A stretch of DNA of 64,000 nucleotides from Gluconacetobacter liquefaciens (GTDB lineage: Bacteria > Pseudomonadota > Alphaproteobacteria > Acetobacterales > Acetobacteraceae). This document shows positions 1-9,063 of the stretch, piece by piece; the stretch's first letter is position 1, and each line of letters opens with the position of its first letter. The stretch lies in NCBI RefSeq assembly GCF_003350405.1, contig NZ_QQAW01000005.1, forward strand, positions 1 to 64,000, read 5' to 3'. The position numbers were made by a program, and so were the translations under genes. The notes beneath the pieces are model-generated. The model was given only the letters and a program-made list of their open reading frames with translations. It ran no database searches and had not been told where the DNA came from.

Positions 1-170
1 GGGCAGAAATTACCCTCATATAGGTAAACCTGCCCAAGTCGGCATACGCCGCCTCAGGGTTTCAGACCGTTCTATGACTTTTCAAACAGTCACTTAGATC
101 AAGTCGCTCGGGCGGCATTCGCGCCATCGTTGTGACGGAACAGGCCGAGCCTGCACTCCAAATCATGTGG
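1..170. other. Unexplained leader segment, possible structured RNA
   Basis: No convincing coding frame is seen here. The first 35 bases can fold: GGGCAG (1-6) pairs with CTGCCC (30-35), with an inner ACC/GGT pair. The segment runs directly into a strong intrinsic terminator, so it may be the 3' part of a non-coding RNA or of a transcript that begins left of the window. It was not recognised as 6S, SRP, tmRNA or RNase P RNA. This is inference from structure only. Confidence 0.25.
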
Positions 171-200
171 AAAACCGGGGCTTCGGCCCCGGTTTTTTTA
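171..200 (+). terminator. Rho-independent terminator
   Basis: A perfect stem AACCGGGGC / GCCCCGGTT closes a TTCG tetraloop-type loop and is followed by a run of T residues on the plus strand. This is a textbook intrinsic terminator. It ends whatever is transcribed rightward from positions below 170. An A-run on the left side could give weak activity in the other direction. Confidence 0.85.
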
Positions 201-440
201 TTTGGACTCGTGTGGTTCGGTAGGCGTGCTCCGGCGTGTGGAAATGTCACGCCGGGCGATCGCCTTAATTGTCCGGCCCTCATGTGCAGATGCGCGTCAT
301 TCGAGTGACCGGGCGTGATGCCGGGGGTGTGGCGAACTTTCCTGCTGTCTCATGCGTTTGCAACCGCGCGCCCGGCGCATAAAGCCTTCTTTCGTCGTCG
401 GTCCATTCCTGTCCGCCAGATTCCCTCAGCCGGAGGATTC

Positions 441-3023
441 ATGCCCGTCGACGTTTCTGCCACGCCTCGCCTTGCTCCCTTTTTTGGCGTTCGTCTTTCT
501 TTTGCCCGCCTGTGTGTCGCCCTTGCGTTGATGGTGGTCGTGCTGCTTTCGGGCATCGTGCCGCGGCTGGCGCTGGTGCCGATGGCACAGGCGCAGGATC
601 GCGTGCCTCCGGCGCAGGGGGCTGTGGCACCGGATCGTGCCCAATTGCAGCATCTGCTGGATACTTTGGGCGATCCACAACGACGTGCGGCCTTTTTGCA
701 GGATCTGCGTGCTTTGCAGGCGTTGCCGCCAGAGGTCGCCGACAGAAAGACAGATGCGGCAGCAAAGGCGGCCAGCGCGCCACCGCCAGCGGCCACGGCG
801 GATAAGCCTGCGCCGATCGCACTGGCGCCGGGTAGTCTCGGCGCCGTGGCACTGCATGGGCTGGGTGGCATGGCCGGCGCGATTATCCAGCATGTGCGCC
901 ATTTCGGCGCGTTGTTCAGCGATCTGCGCAGTGTGGGCATCTGGGGGGAGCGGATGATGGCCCCCGGTGCCCAGCGCGACGGTCTGGTGGCCCTGGCGTG
1001 GCGGCTGGGGCTGGTGATGTTGATCGGGCTGGCTGTCGAGCGCGGGCTGGCCATGCTGCTGCATCGCTATCTGGTTCGGATCGACAGAATGCTGGCGACG
1101 CGGCTGCCTCTGCCGGTGGCCGAGCCGATCGCCGAGCCGATGGTCGAATCGGAGCATGCGGCGACGGCCCTGCCGCCAGGTGGGAGCGTGGCGCCTGACG
1201 GTGACGGGGCCAGCGCCGATCGGGTGCGCGTGCAGGAAGCTACGAGCCGCTGGCGCGCGGCGCGTCTGCTGCGGCAATTGCGGCTGCTGCCATGGGTCGT
1301 ATTGCGCCTGGTGCTGGAACTGGTGCCGGTGGCCGCTTTCCTCGGGGTCGCTACGCTGATGGCCAATGTCCTGGCCGGGGATGAGGATGCGGCCCTGCCG
1401 GCGGCGCAGATCATGATGATGGTCATCAATGCGTACGCGATCGGCCATGCGGCGATCGTTTTCCTCGCCGCTCTGCTTTCGCCACGGCTGCCGCATCTGC
1501 GGCCGCTGCCGCTGGGTGACGACATGGCGCGCAGTCTGACGGCCTGGACGACTGCGCTGATCGTGCTGCCTGTCGCGGCCCTGTGCCTGGCTGATGTCGG
1601 TGGGCTGCTGGGGCTGTCGGAACCGGGACAGGATGCGATCGGGCTGGTGATCCTGCTGGCGGAACATCTGCTGGTGGCGGGATTGATCCTGAGGATGCGG
1701 CGCCCGGTCGCGGCCATGCTGCAGCCGTCAGGCGTGATGCGCTGGCGGCTGGGGCATGGGCTGTTCGACGGGCTGGCCGACCGGTGGTGGATCTTCGCGC
1801 TGGTTCTCGATGCGGCGTTGTGGCTGGTGTCGGCGGCCGATCTTCCCGGTGGCTATATGCGGATCTGGCAATTGTGCGCCATCGCGCTCGGGGTGCTGAT
1901 CGTGTTCCGGGCACTGGCGATTCTGCTGTTCGGGCTGCTGGACCGTACATTCCGGCCCGGCCAGGAGGCCGGGGGCGCCGCAGCCGGCGTGGCCCGGCGT
2001 GGCGCGCGTTATTATCCCTATGTGCGTCAGGCGCTGGCGTGGGTCCTGGGGATTGCCGGGGCCGTGACGCTGTTGCAGGCATGGGGCGTGCCGGCCTTCG
2101 CGTGGTTCGATGACGGCAAGGTGGGGCGCCGGCTGGCTTCGGCGACCGCCACGGTGCTGGTGGCGCTGGCGATCGGCATCGTCGTTTGGGAATATGTCAA
2201 CGCCGCGCTGGACCGGCAGATCGGGCGCTATACCAGCAGTGCGCAGCCGGGGCGGGCGATGCGCCTGCGCACGCTGTCGCCGATCCTGCGCACGGTCCTG
2301 CTGGTCTGTCTGAGCATCGTGGTGCTGATGACCGTGCTCAGCCAGATCGGGATCGATATCGCGCCGCTGCTGGCCGGGGCGGGAATCCTTGGTGTGGCCG
2401 TCGGGTTCGGGTCGCAGAAACTGGTCCAGGATTTCATCACCGGCATCTTCCTGCTGCTGGAAAACGCGATGGAGGTGGGGGACTCGGTGACCGCCGGCGG
2501 CCTGTCCGGCACGGTGGAGACGCTGTCGATCCGTACCCTGCGGCTGCGTGCGAGCGATGGGTCGGTGCATATCATTCCGTTCAGCGCGGTCTCTACCGTT
2601 ACCAACATCAATCGCGGGCTGGGCAATGCCGCCGTCAGCGTCGATATTGCGCCGGATCAGGATATCGATCGGGCCGCCGCCGTGCTGGCGGAGATCGTGC
2701 TGGGCATGCGCAAGGACCCCGATCTGGCACCCGGCATGCTGAGTGACCTGCAATATTGGGGTGTGAACGCGGTGTCCTCGCAGGCCGTGACGCTGCTTGG
2801 CCAGATCGTCTGCACCGATGCGTCGCGCTGGCCGGTACAGCGGGCGTTCAACCGGCTGCTGGTGCAGCGCTTTGCCAGCGAGGGCATCCGGCTGGCGCGG
2901 CCGGCGCAGAGTGTGGAACTGATTCCAGCGCCTTCGGGGCCGGCGGAGGCGGAGGAAGGTGTGCCGGAGAGCGTGGCTCTGCCCGGCGCCTCGGCAGGGG
3001 GCTCGCCGCCTGCATCTCGCTGA
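441..3023 (+). CDS. Large mechanosensitive ion channel, MscS family
   Basis: Encodes 860 residues. The start at 441 is chosen because CGGAGG lies at 431-436; an upstream in-frame ATG at 315 lacks such a site. The N-terminus is a signal-like hydrophobic segment ending near AQAQ, followed by an Ala/Pro-rich periplasmic stretch, many hydrophobic membrane segments, and a C-terminal MscS core. The core carries the Gly/Ala-rich pore helix (GVAVGFGSQKLVQDFITG) and the following beta domain. Length and layout match the MscK/YbdG-like large subfamily, which opens under membrane tension at hypo-osmotic shock. It stands alone, with a 3' neighbour that is only an SDR remnant. Confidence 0.9.
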   Translation: MPVDVSATPRLAPFFGVRLSFARLCVALALMVVVLLSGIVPRLALVPMAQAQDRVPPAQGAVAPDRAQLQHLLDTLGDPQRRAAFLQDLRALQALPPEVADRKTDAAAKAASAPPPAATADKPAPIALAPGSLGAVALHGLGGMAGAIIQHVRHFGALFSDLRSVGIWGERMMAPGAQRDGLVALAWRLGLVMLIGLAVERGLAMLLHRYLVRIDRMLATRLPLPVAEPIAEPMVESEHAATALPPGGSVAPDGDGASADRVRVQEATSRWRAARLLRQLRLLPWVVLRLVLELVPVAAFLGVATLMANVLAGDEDAALPAAQIMMMVINAYAIGHAAIVFLAALLSPRLPHLRPLPLGDDMARSLTAWTTALIVLPVAALCLADVGGLLGLSEPGQDAIGLVILLAEHLLVAGLILRMRRPVAAMLQPSGVMRWRLGHGLFDGLADRWWIFALVLDAALWLVSAADLPGGYMRIWQLCAIALGVLIVFRALAILLFGLLDRTFRPGQEAGGAAAGVARRGARYYPYVRQALAWVLGIAGAVTLLQAWGVPAFAWFDDGKVGRRLASATATVLVALAIGIVVWEYVNAALDRQIGRYTSSAQPGRAMRLRTLSPILRTVLLVCLSIVVLMTVLSQIGIDIAPLLAGAGILGVAVGFGSQKLVQDFITGIFLLLENAMEVGDSVTAGGLSGTVETLSIRTLRLRASDGSVHIIPFSAVSTVTNINRGLGNAAVSVDIAPDQDIDRAAAVLAEIVLGMRKDPDLAPGMLSDLQYWGVNAVSSQAVTLLGQIVCTDASRWPVQRAFNRLLVQRFASEGIRLARPAQSVELIPAPSGPAEAEEGVPESVALPGASAGGSPPASR

Positions 3024-3170
3024 GTTTTGGGGGTGATGAAGCGTGCATGTTGCCAATCGAGGGAAGGCGACATGCACTTGGTTTTTCAGGAGTTCTCCAG
3101 AGTCACTGCTGAGGCGGGACATCAGTGTCTGGCGGGGGGGCCGCGACTGAACTCCATTTTCGAGAATGAT

Positions 3171-3350
3171 ATGCAAAAACTGCCGAATAAAACGTGTGTC
3201 GTCACAGGCTCCGCACGAGGGGTAGGCCGTGCCATCGCCGCGCGCTTTCATGGAGAAGGCGCCGTCGTGATCGTTACGGATGTCGATGATGCTGCGATTA
3301 TGAGACTGTTGCGGCAGGAATGGGCAACGTCCGACGGCCCGGCTGAATAA
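3171..3350 (+). pseudogene. N-terminal remnant of a short-chain dehydrogenase
   Basis: Only 59 residues are readable. They begin with a typical SDR Rossmann start: a beta strand followed by the cofactor motif TGSARGVGRAIA, then a second strand ending in TDVDDAA. The Asp at the end of that strand would suggest NAD preference. The frame then runs into unrelated sequence and a stop, with no catalytic Ser-Tyr-Lys region anywhere downstream. It is therefore a truncated relic, left by a deletion that joined it to the following intergenic DNA. No ribosome site of quality precedes it. Confidence 0.6.
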
Positions 3351-3456
3351 TTCCTGACGGCCCGACGCGGGCGAACCCCGACGAGGCATCGGGCATCGGG
3401 GGCACGGAGCGCTGGCGCGGTCTGGTCGCCAGCGCCCGTCTGCCGCTGACGGAGGC

Positions 3457-4018
3457 TTATTTGAGCTGTGCTTCGTAGGCGGCGAGCAGGGTTTGGGTGT
3501 CGGTGGCGAGTTTGGTCAGGTCGGCGTTCTTGGAACCGGCAATTCCGCTTTCGAGGATGGGTTTCATTCTGGCGTCGTCGCGCCACAGGTAGCGTATGTA
3601 GGCGCGGTCGAACGAGGCGCCATGGAGGTGCTGCATCCGGTCGATGATCTTCTGGTTTGCGGCGGACGGCTTGGGAGCCAGGGTGATGGCGTGGGCTGAT
3701 ACCAGCTTCGCCAGCTTGTCCTGATTGCCGGTCAGGTCCTTGACCATGGTCGCGCCGAGAGTGGCGATGTCGCTGCGGGCGGCGTTGGTCTGGGCGATTT
3801 TGGCCAGGGCGATCCGGGTCAGGTCCATTTCGTTGAGTTTCTGCACGAGATCCGTGTCGGCGATCGTGAGGGTGGGGGCCTGTTGCAGGGGGGGGCAGGG
3901 GCGGCACGGGGGGCTGGCCGGCCGTGCAGGCACCAAGGGCGAGAAGGGCTGCCGTGAGCGGAGGCAGGGCACGCGATGTGTGGCGAGACAGGAGCGGCAT
4001 AAGCGGCTTGAGCGACAT
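3457..4018 (-). pseudogene. DUF4142 lipoprotein, frameshifted in a C8 tract
   Basis: Read leftward from 4018, with AGGAGAA about ten bases upstream of the ATG. The first frame gives a lipoprotein signal with lipobox LGAC and a short proline-rich linker. The rest of the protein (TLTIADTD onward, helical, Ala/Leu/Lys-rich) is in another frame. It matches the DUF4142 family of periplasmic four-helix, ferritin-like proteins, usually stress-associated and of unknown chemistry. The frames meet at a run of eight C (plus strand G 3888-3895); seven would restore one open frame of 186 residues. Either this copy is broken, or the assembly has a homopolymer error. Confidence 0.75.
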
Positions 4019-4406
4019 GAGCGGCAGATTCTCCTTGGATGTCCGTTGCGGTTCTGCGTGAAGGCCGGTGAGGCCGGACGGTGTTTCGAAGGCGCCGTTG
4101 CGGAGGACTGGCCGGTCTGGCCTCCAGATCCGTGACGGACGTCCTCCTTGCTGACGATAGGTACCATGATGATAGTGCGGGACGTGGAAGGCAATGGCGA
4201 AGTAAAGACGTAATCCTTTTCGTCAAGATATTCGGTGATCGGGCCGTCATGAGATGGCCACAATGCCTGTAACAATGCGTTTCATTGAAAAAGCGACATT
4301 TTGTGCTCGGCTTGGGCCTTGCATCGACCGGAAAGAGCGCACTAGGTTCATGCGATAGATGCGCCGTGCCGGGCGTGGACCGATTGATTGTGGGGATAAT
4401 CCAGGA

Positions 4407-5006
4407 ATGAACTGTCGCACTCTGTGTCTGCTCGCGGTTTCTTCACTCTCTCTCGGGCTGAGCGGGTGCGGATATATGGATTCCCGGGCGGCTCACAAGG
4501 CGCAGATCACCATGATCGGCATGACGTCCTATGACCTCCAGGCCTGTGCGGGACTGCCGTCCGCCACCAAGCAGCTCAATGATACGACCCAGATCTTCAT
4601 CTATTCCGGGACGCATCCGCAGCCGAGCTATGGTGGTTCCACATTGATTCCGGTGGGCGATATCGCCACGACGATCGCGCAGTTCGGCGGCGGCGGCGGG
4701 ACGACCTGCACGGCCGTGATCCGCCTGGACCATGATCGGGTGTCGGACGTGCATTATGCCGGCGATAACGACGAACTGGTGGGAACGGACGGAATCTGCT
4801 CCATCATCACCCGTGGATGTGCCCGCCAGCCGGAAGGCACGATGAAGAGTTCCGCCGGTGGCATCTTCGGCCCGGTTTCGGCCTTCCATCCGCCGACCAC
4901 GCCGAACCAGTCGACTTCCGCTACCTATTCCTCGCAATCGGGAACGGTCGTTGCCAATCCGGATAAGAAATCGTCCGACCCGGTGATCGTGCCCCGGACG
5001 CAGTGA
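4407..5006 (+). CDS. Unknown lipoprotein, 199 residues
   Basis: Start at 4407 is preceded by CCAGGA. An upstream in-frame ATG at 4359 would place extra residues ahead of the signal peptide. The N-terminus has a short basic region, a hydrophobic core and a lipobox LSGC, so it should be lipid-anchored. The mature part begins with an Ala/Met-rich segment followed by a Gly-rich turn (FGGGGG), several cysteines and a polar Ser/Thr/Pro tail. The layout recalls small outer-membrane-assembly-type lipoproteins, but no family is recognised. It converges on the lipoprotein gene ending at 5092. Confidence 0.8.
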   Translation: MNCRTLCLLAVSSLSLGLSGCGYMDSRAAHKAQITMIGMTSYDLQACAGLPSATKQLNDTTQIFIYSGTHPQPSYGGSTLIPVGDIATTIAQFGGGGGTTCTAVIRLDHDRVSDVHYAGDNDELVGTDGICSIITRGCARQPEGTMKSSAGGIFGPVSAFHPPTTPNQSTSATYSSQSGTVVANPDKKSSDPVIVPRTQ

Positions 5007-5091
5007 AGACGCCGCAGTGAAGACTACGCGGTAGGCTGCGCGACTGTTCGTAACGGCGGCCCGGCCGGGAATGCCGGACCGCCCGCGTGGG

Positions 5092-5505
5092 TTATCGTGC
5101 CGATCCTGTCGCGCTGCGGTGGGGTGGCATGGTTGCCGCCGGGTTGGGATTGATCCGCTCGATGGCCTGGGTCTGGGCCTTGGTCGTGACCCAATGCAGT
5201 TCCTTCTCGGCTTCCGGGACGCTCAACGTGCCGGCATCGACATCCAGGCCGATGCGCAGGGAAGCGAGATCGACCTGTGAAATCAGGTCGTAATTGGTGC
5301 CGACGGCGCCCGGGCCATATCTGAGATGGGCGTTGGTGATGCAGGTGAACCGGTCGTAGGCGGTGCCCTTCCTGAACGGGTAGCGGGCAAAACACCGGGA
5401 GACGGCTGTATGCAGGTCGCCCTTGCCCTGATCGTCATCCGTACATCCGGCGGGCAGGGCGCAGAGCACGATAACGGCAAATAAGTGCCTTTTCCCGTTG
5501 AGCAT
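5092..5505 (-). CDS. Unknown lipoprotein, 137 residues
   Basis: Begins with a basic N-region, a hydrophobic core and lipobox LPAGC, so it is a predicted lipoprotein. The mature domain has two further cysteines (SRCFARYP and FTCITNAH), which could form a disulfide in the periplasm, and a mixed helix/strand pattern. No known domain is recognised. It is read toward the other lipoprotein gene (stop at 5006), so the two lie tail to tail. The C-terminal stretch rich in Pro, His and Arg looks unstructured. Confidence 0.75.
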   Translation of the reverse strand: MLNGKRHLFAVIVLCALPAGCTDDDQGKGDLHTAVSRCFARYPFRKGTAYDRFTCITNAHLRYGPGAVGTNYDLISQVDLASLRIGLDVDAGTLSVPEAEKELHWVTTKAQTQAIERINPNPAATMPPHRSATGSAR

Positions 5506-5696
5506 TATCTGTTCGCCGCGATACGCATCGGGGGGGAGCGGGTAAAATTCCCTGATAAAAAAGACGACGAAGACGCGGAGATCATATTCGATATGCGGGT
5601 ATGGGGTTCGGAAGGGCGTATGAGGATATCAGGGATATCATCGTGAAACCAACACGTCTTCGGGTTCGGCGAACGAAAACATGAGCGTGTAAGCCA

Positions 5697-6155
5697 ATGA
5701 TGACCTGTCCCGTGCGTGCGCTCCGCAGCGACGACATTGATGCTGTCGCGCGGCTTTGGCGTGAGAGCACGCTTTCTATCGGCATCGAAGGCGACTTCGT
5801 GTCGGACCTGGCGGAATATCGTGAGCGCCTCGAAGCGGAATGGAAGCGGGCGTGGCGTGTCCATGTTGCGTGTGATGAATCCGGAATCGCAGGGTTTTTG
5901 GCGTTCGAGCCGGAGGCATCCTGGCTGCGGCAGCTTTTTGTGGCCCCGGCGCGGAAGGGGGAGGGCATCGGGAGCCTCCTGCTCGATGTCGCCAAACGGG
6001 AGATGCCCGAGGGGTTCTGGCTTCGCACCAGTGTGGCGAATGGTGTGGCCCGGCGCTTCTATGAGAAGCAAGGGCTGCGAAATATCGGCGAATTTCCGCA
6101 TGAGCATTGGCCTGTTACAATCGTCCGCTATCAATGGTCCCGCGAGCGCCTGTAA
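5697..6155 (+). CDS. GNAT-family N-acetyltransferase
   Basis: Encodes 152 residues with a single GNAT fold. The acetyl-CoA pyrophosphate-binding loop is the segment LFVAPARKGEGIGSLLLD, matching the family pattern R/Q-x-x-G-x-G/A. The later strand with RRFYEKQGL is the usual C-terminal GNAT motif B. The substrate cannot be told from sequence. Two adjacent ATG codons (5697 and 5700) are possible starts; the ribosome site is weak. The gene stands alone and converges on the LysR gene ending at 6168. Confidence 0.85.
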   Translation: MMTCPVRALRSDDIDAVARLWRESTLSIGIEGDFVSDLAEYRERLEAEWKRAWRVHVACDESGIAGFLAFEPEASWLRQLFVAPARKGEGIGSLLLDVAKREMPEGFWLRTSVANGVARRFYEKQGLRNIGEFPHEHWPVTIVRYQWSRERL

Positions 6156-6167
6156 CGGTTTGGCTTG

Positions 6168-7088
6168 TCAGGTTTCCAGAACATTTGACGCATCCCGCCG
6201 CTGGGCCGCACATTCTGCTGCCAGAAAATCAATCAGCGCGCGCACGGCGGGGGAAAGTCCTCGGCGGGAAGGAAAGACGGCGTGCACGATGCCCGCGCGC
6301 GGCCGCCAGTCGGGCAGGGCCTGGAGCAGGCGGCCCTCCTTGATATCGCGCCAGACCATCATGGTCGGAAGCTGGACGATGCCGGCGCCCGCCAGAGCGG
6401 CTTCACGCAGGACGGCCATGTCGTCGGTGGCGAGGCGGGGCGTGTGGAAGATCGTTGCCGTCTGACCGTCCGCGCTTTCGAGAAGCCAGGAATGGCTGGC
6501 GGGCGGGGTGTTGAAATCGAGGCTTGGCAGTGTGTTCAGGTCCGCCGGGGAGGCCAGGGGGGCTGCGATCAATGAGGGGGCGGCAACCAGGCACTGCGTG
6601 CTGGTGTCGAGCACGCGCATGATGAGGTTTTCCGATTGCAGCGGCGGGAAGCGCACCCGGATGGCGAGATCGAACCGGTCTTCCAGCAGATCCACCCGCC
6701 GGTTCGTGCTTTCGAGACTGAGCGTGACGGCGGGATAGCGCATGATGAACCGGGCCAGCAGCGCACCGAACTGGATGGTCAGGAGAGAGACCGGGCAACT
6801 GAGGCGGATGATGCCGCACGGTTCGGCATGATGCCGGGCGACCGATTGTTCTGCGGCGTCTGCCTCTTCCAGGACGACCACGCACCGTTCGTAGAAGCCA
6901 CGCCCAGCCTCGGTCACCGAGAAATGGCGGGAGGATCGCTGGAGCAGCACGGTATCCAGCCGTTCTTCCAGCAGCCGGACCCGGCGGCTGAGGAGGGATT
7001 TCTGGAGGCCGGTGGCCTGCGCGGCGCGCGTGAAGCCGCCGTGGCGGACGACCTGTACGAAATAATAGAGATCGTTGAGGTCCTTCAT
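6168..7088 (-). CDS. LysR-family transcriptional regulator
   Basis: Encodes 306 residues. The start at 7088 gives the classic N-terminal winged helix-turn-helix (LNDLYYFVQVVRHGGFTRAA, then a recognition helix with SLLSRRVRLLEERL). A type-2 periplasmic-binding-like effector domain follows. It is divergent from the pirin gene at 7208, with about 120 bases between the starts. LysR genes placed this way commonly control the pirin next to them. The effector is unknown. Confidence 0.92.
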   Translation of the reverse strand: MKDLNDLYYFVQVVRHGGFTRAAQATGLQKSLLSRRVRLLEERLDTVLLQRSSRHFSVTEAGRGFYERCVVVLEEADAAEQSVARHHAEPCGIIRLSCPVSLLTIQFGALLARFIMRYPAVTLSLESTNRRVDLLEDRFDLAIRVRFPPLQSENLIMRVLDTSTQCLVAAPSLIAAPLASPADLNTLPSLDFNTPPASHSWLLESADGQTATIFHTPRLATDDMAVLREAALAGAGIVQLPTMMVWRDIKEGRLLQALPDWRPRAGIVHAVFPSRRGLSPAVRALIDFLAAECAAQRRDASNVLET

Positions 7089-7207
7089 TGTCTCATGAAT
7101 AGGACGCACCGTTCGATGGGGCAATCTTTGTGCGATGGAGGGAACGGCCCATCTTGCCGTCATGCAGGGGCGTCGCTGTCGGAGCCCCGTCGATCGGGAG
7201 CATGGCA

Positions 7208-8077
7208 ATGCAGAAGACGATTCTCGGCCGCTACGGAAATGATCGCGGCCATTGGGTGGGGGACGGTTTTCCTGTCCGTTCCCTGTTTTCCTACAGCGAT
7301 TTCGGCGCGCATCTGAGCCCGTTCCTGCTGCTTGATTATGCCGGGCCTTATACGTTTGACCCCACGGAGGCGCGGCGCGGTGTGGGCGAGCATCCGCACA
7401 AGGGGTTCGAGACGGTGACCATCGTCTATGACGGCGAGGTCGAGCACCGCGATTCCTCGGGTGGCGGCGGTGTGATCGGGCCGGGCGATGTGCAGTGGAT
7501 GACGGCGGGGAACGGTATCCAGCATGAGGAATTCCATTCAACCGCCTATGCGCGCACGGGCGGTGCATTTCGCATGGTGCAGTTGTGGGTGAACCTGCCG
7601 GCCGCGGACAAGGGGGCGCCGGCGGCCTACCAGACGTTGCGCGCCGCCGATATTCCGGTTGTTTCTCTGCCCGATGGTGCAGGAACGCTGCGCGTCATCG
7701 CGGGGGATTACGGGACGGGGCATGGACCGGCACGGGTGTTCTCGCCGTTGAATGTGTGGGACGGCACGCTGCATTCGGGCGCGCAGGTGACGCTTGACCT
7801 GCCGGTCGGGCACAGCACGGCGATCGTCTCGCTGGAAGGACGCCTGATCGTGAATGGCGGCACGGAACTGGTGAGCGCGCAGTTCGCTCTGCTCAGCCGG
7901 GAGGGCACCGAGGTGACGTTGCAGGCGACGGAGGCGGCCAGCTTTCTTGTCCTGACCGGACAGCCCTTGAACGAACCGATCGCCGGCTATGGCCCCTTCG
8001 TGATGAACACGCAGGAAGAGATCCGCCAGGCAATCGAGGATTTCAACAACGGACGTTTCGGCGGGATCGCCGCCTGA
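7208..8077 (+). CDS. Pirin family protein
   Basis: Encodes 289 residues. The start at 7208 is chosen because GGGAG (7196-7200) is well placed for it; the ATG six bases earlier is too close. The N-terminal cupin carries the pirin metal signature: EHPHKGFETVT supplies two His, and EHRDS and the later GIQHEE supply others. Pirins bind Fe or another metal at this site, and some act as quercetin dioxygenases. It is the first of two consecutive pirin genes, likely co-transcribed and likely governed by the divergent LysR. Confidence 0.92.
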   Translation: MQKTILGRYGNDRGHWVGDGFPVRSLFSYSDFGAHLSPFLLLDYAGPYTFDPTEARRGVGEHPHKGFETVTIVYDGEVEHRDSSGGGGVIGPGDVQWMTAGNGIQHEEFHSTAYARTGGAFRMVQLWVNLPAADKGAPAAYQTLRAADIPVVSLPDGAGTLRVIAGDYGTGHGPARVFSPLNVWDGTLHSGAQVTLDLPVGHSTAIVSLEGRLIVNGGTELVSAQFALLSREGTEVTLQATEAASFLVLTGQPLNEPIAGYGPFVMNTQEEIRQAIEDFNNGRFGGIAA

Positions 8078-8127
8078 CCGGGCGGGTGCTGCCGGTCCGG
8101 TCGCGAAGTCGAAGGAGACACTGAACC

Positions 8128-9018
8128 ATGATCGAGATGATGATCGAACAGCGTCGCCGCAGTCTGGGCGGCGGGCTGGAAGTGGGGCGCATCCTGCCCT
8201 TCGCGCGGCGACGGATGGTCGGGCCTTTTATCTTTTTCGACCATATGGGGCCGATGGATATTGCGGCGGGGGTCGATCGCAGCCTCGATGTGCGGCCGCA
8301 TCCGCATATCGGGCTTTCCACCGTCACGTACCTGTTTTCGGGGGAAGTGGTGCATCGCGACAGCCTGGGGTCGGAGCAGGCGATCCGCCCCCAGGAGGTC
8401 AACTGGATGACGGCCGGCAGCGGGATCACGCATAGCGAGCGGTTCGAGAAGGCGCGTGCGGTGGGCGACCATCTGCATGGCATCCAGGCGTGGGTTGCGC
8501 TGCCGAAGGGGGACGAGGAGGCCGCGCCCTCCTTCTCGCATCACGAAGGAGACGATCTGCCGCAATGGGATGCGGCCGGCGTGCGGGGGCAGCTTATTGC
8601 GGGGCAGGCCTATGGGCTGACTGCCGCGGCGCGGACGCATTCGCCGCTGTTCTATGCGCATCTTGAACTCGCGGCCGGAGCGCGGGCGGAAATTCCGACC
8701 GCCTATCCGGAGCGGGCGCTTTATATCGCCACCGGGGCAATCGAGATCGACGGCGAGCGGTATGAGGCGGGGCGGATGCTGGTGCTGGGGGCCGGGGCCT
8801 CATCTTTCCAGGCCCTGGCCCCCACGACTGCTATGGTGCTGGGGGGCGAACCGGTTGGGGAACGGTTCCTGTTCTGGAATTTCGTCAGTTCCTCGAAGGA
8901 GCGACTGGCGCAGGCTGCCGAGGACTGGAAGGCCGGGCGGATGAAACTGCCCGAGGCGGACCATGACGAATTCATTCCCCTGCCGTCGGCCGACACATCG
9001 CCGCCGCCGATGTCCTGA
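8128..9018 (+). CDS. Pirin family protein (second copy)
   Basis: Encodes 296 residues, preceded by AAGGAGA about ten bases upstream of the ATG. The metal site is present as RPHPHIGLSTVTY, with VHRDS and ITHSER following. A C-terminal pirin domain (LFWNFVSSSKERL) completes the fold. It follows the first pirin by 50 bases on the same strand. The two proteins are clearly different in sequence, so they are ancient paralogues rather than a recent duplication. Metal binding is secure by motif; the substrate is not known. Confidence 0.92.
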   Translation: MIEMMIEQRRRSLGGGLEVGRILPFARRRMVGPFIFFDHMGPMDIAAGVDRSLDVRPHPHIGLSTVTYLFSGEVVHRDSLGSEQAIRPQEVNWMTAGSGITHSERFEKARAVGDHLHGIQAWVALPKGDEEAAPSFSHHEGDDLPQWDAAGVRGQLIAGQAYGLTAAARTHSPLFYAHLELAAGARAEIPTAYPERALYIATGAIEIDGERYEAGRMLVLGAGASSFQALAPTTAMVLGGEPVGERFLFWNFVSSSKERLAQAAEDWKAGRMKLPEADHDEFIPLPSADTSPPPMS

Positions 9019-9063
9019 CAGGCCCTGACGGCGGCAAACGTGAGGGAGATGGCGCGCTTCGGT

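Noticed and set aside
1728-3389. Antisense frame opposite the mechanosensitive channel
   Set aside because: Shadow of the MscS gene, with no recognisable domain.
7084-7099. TTCAT/ATGAA dyad at the LysR start as a LysR box
   Set aside because: It overlaps the LysR start codon and does not have the usual T-N11-A spacing with confidence.
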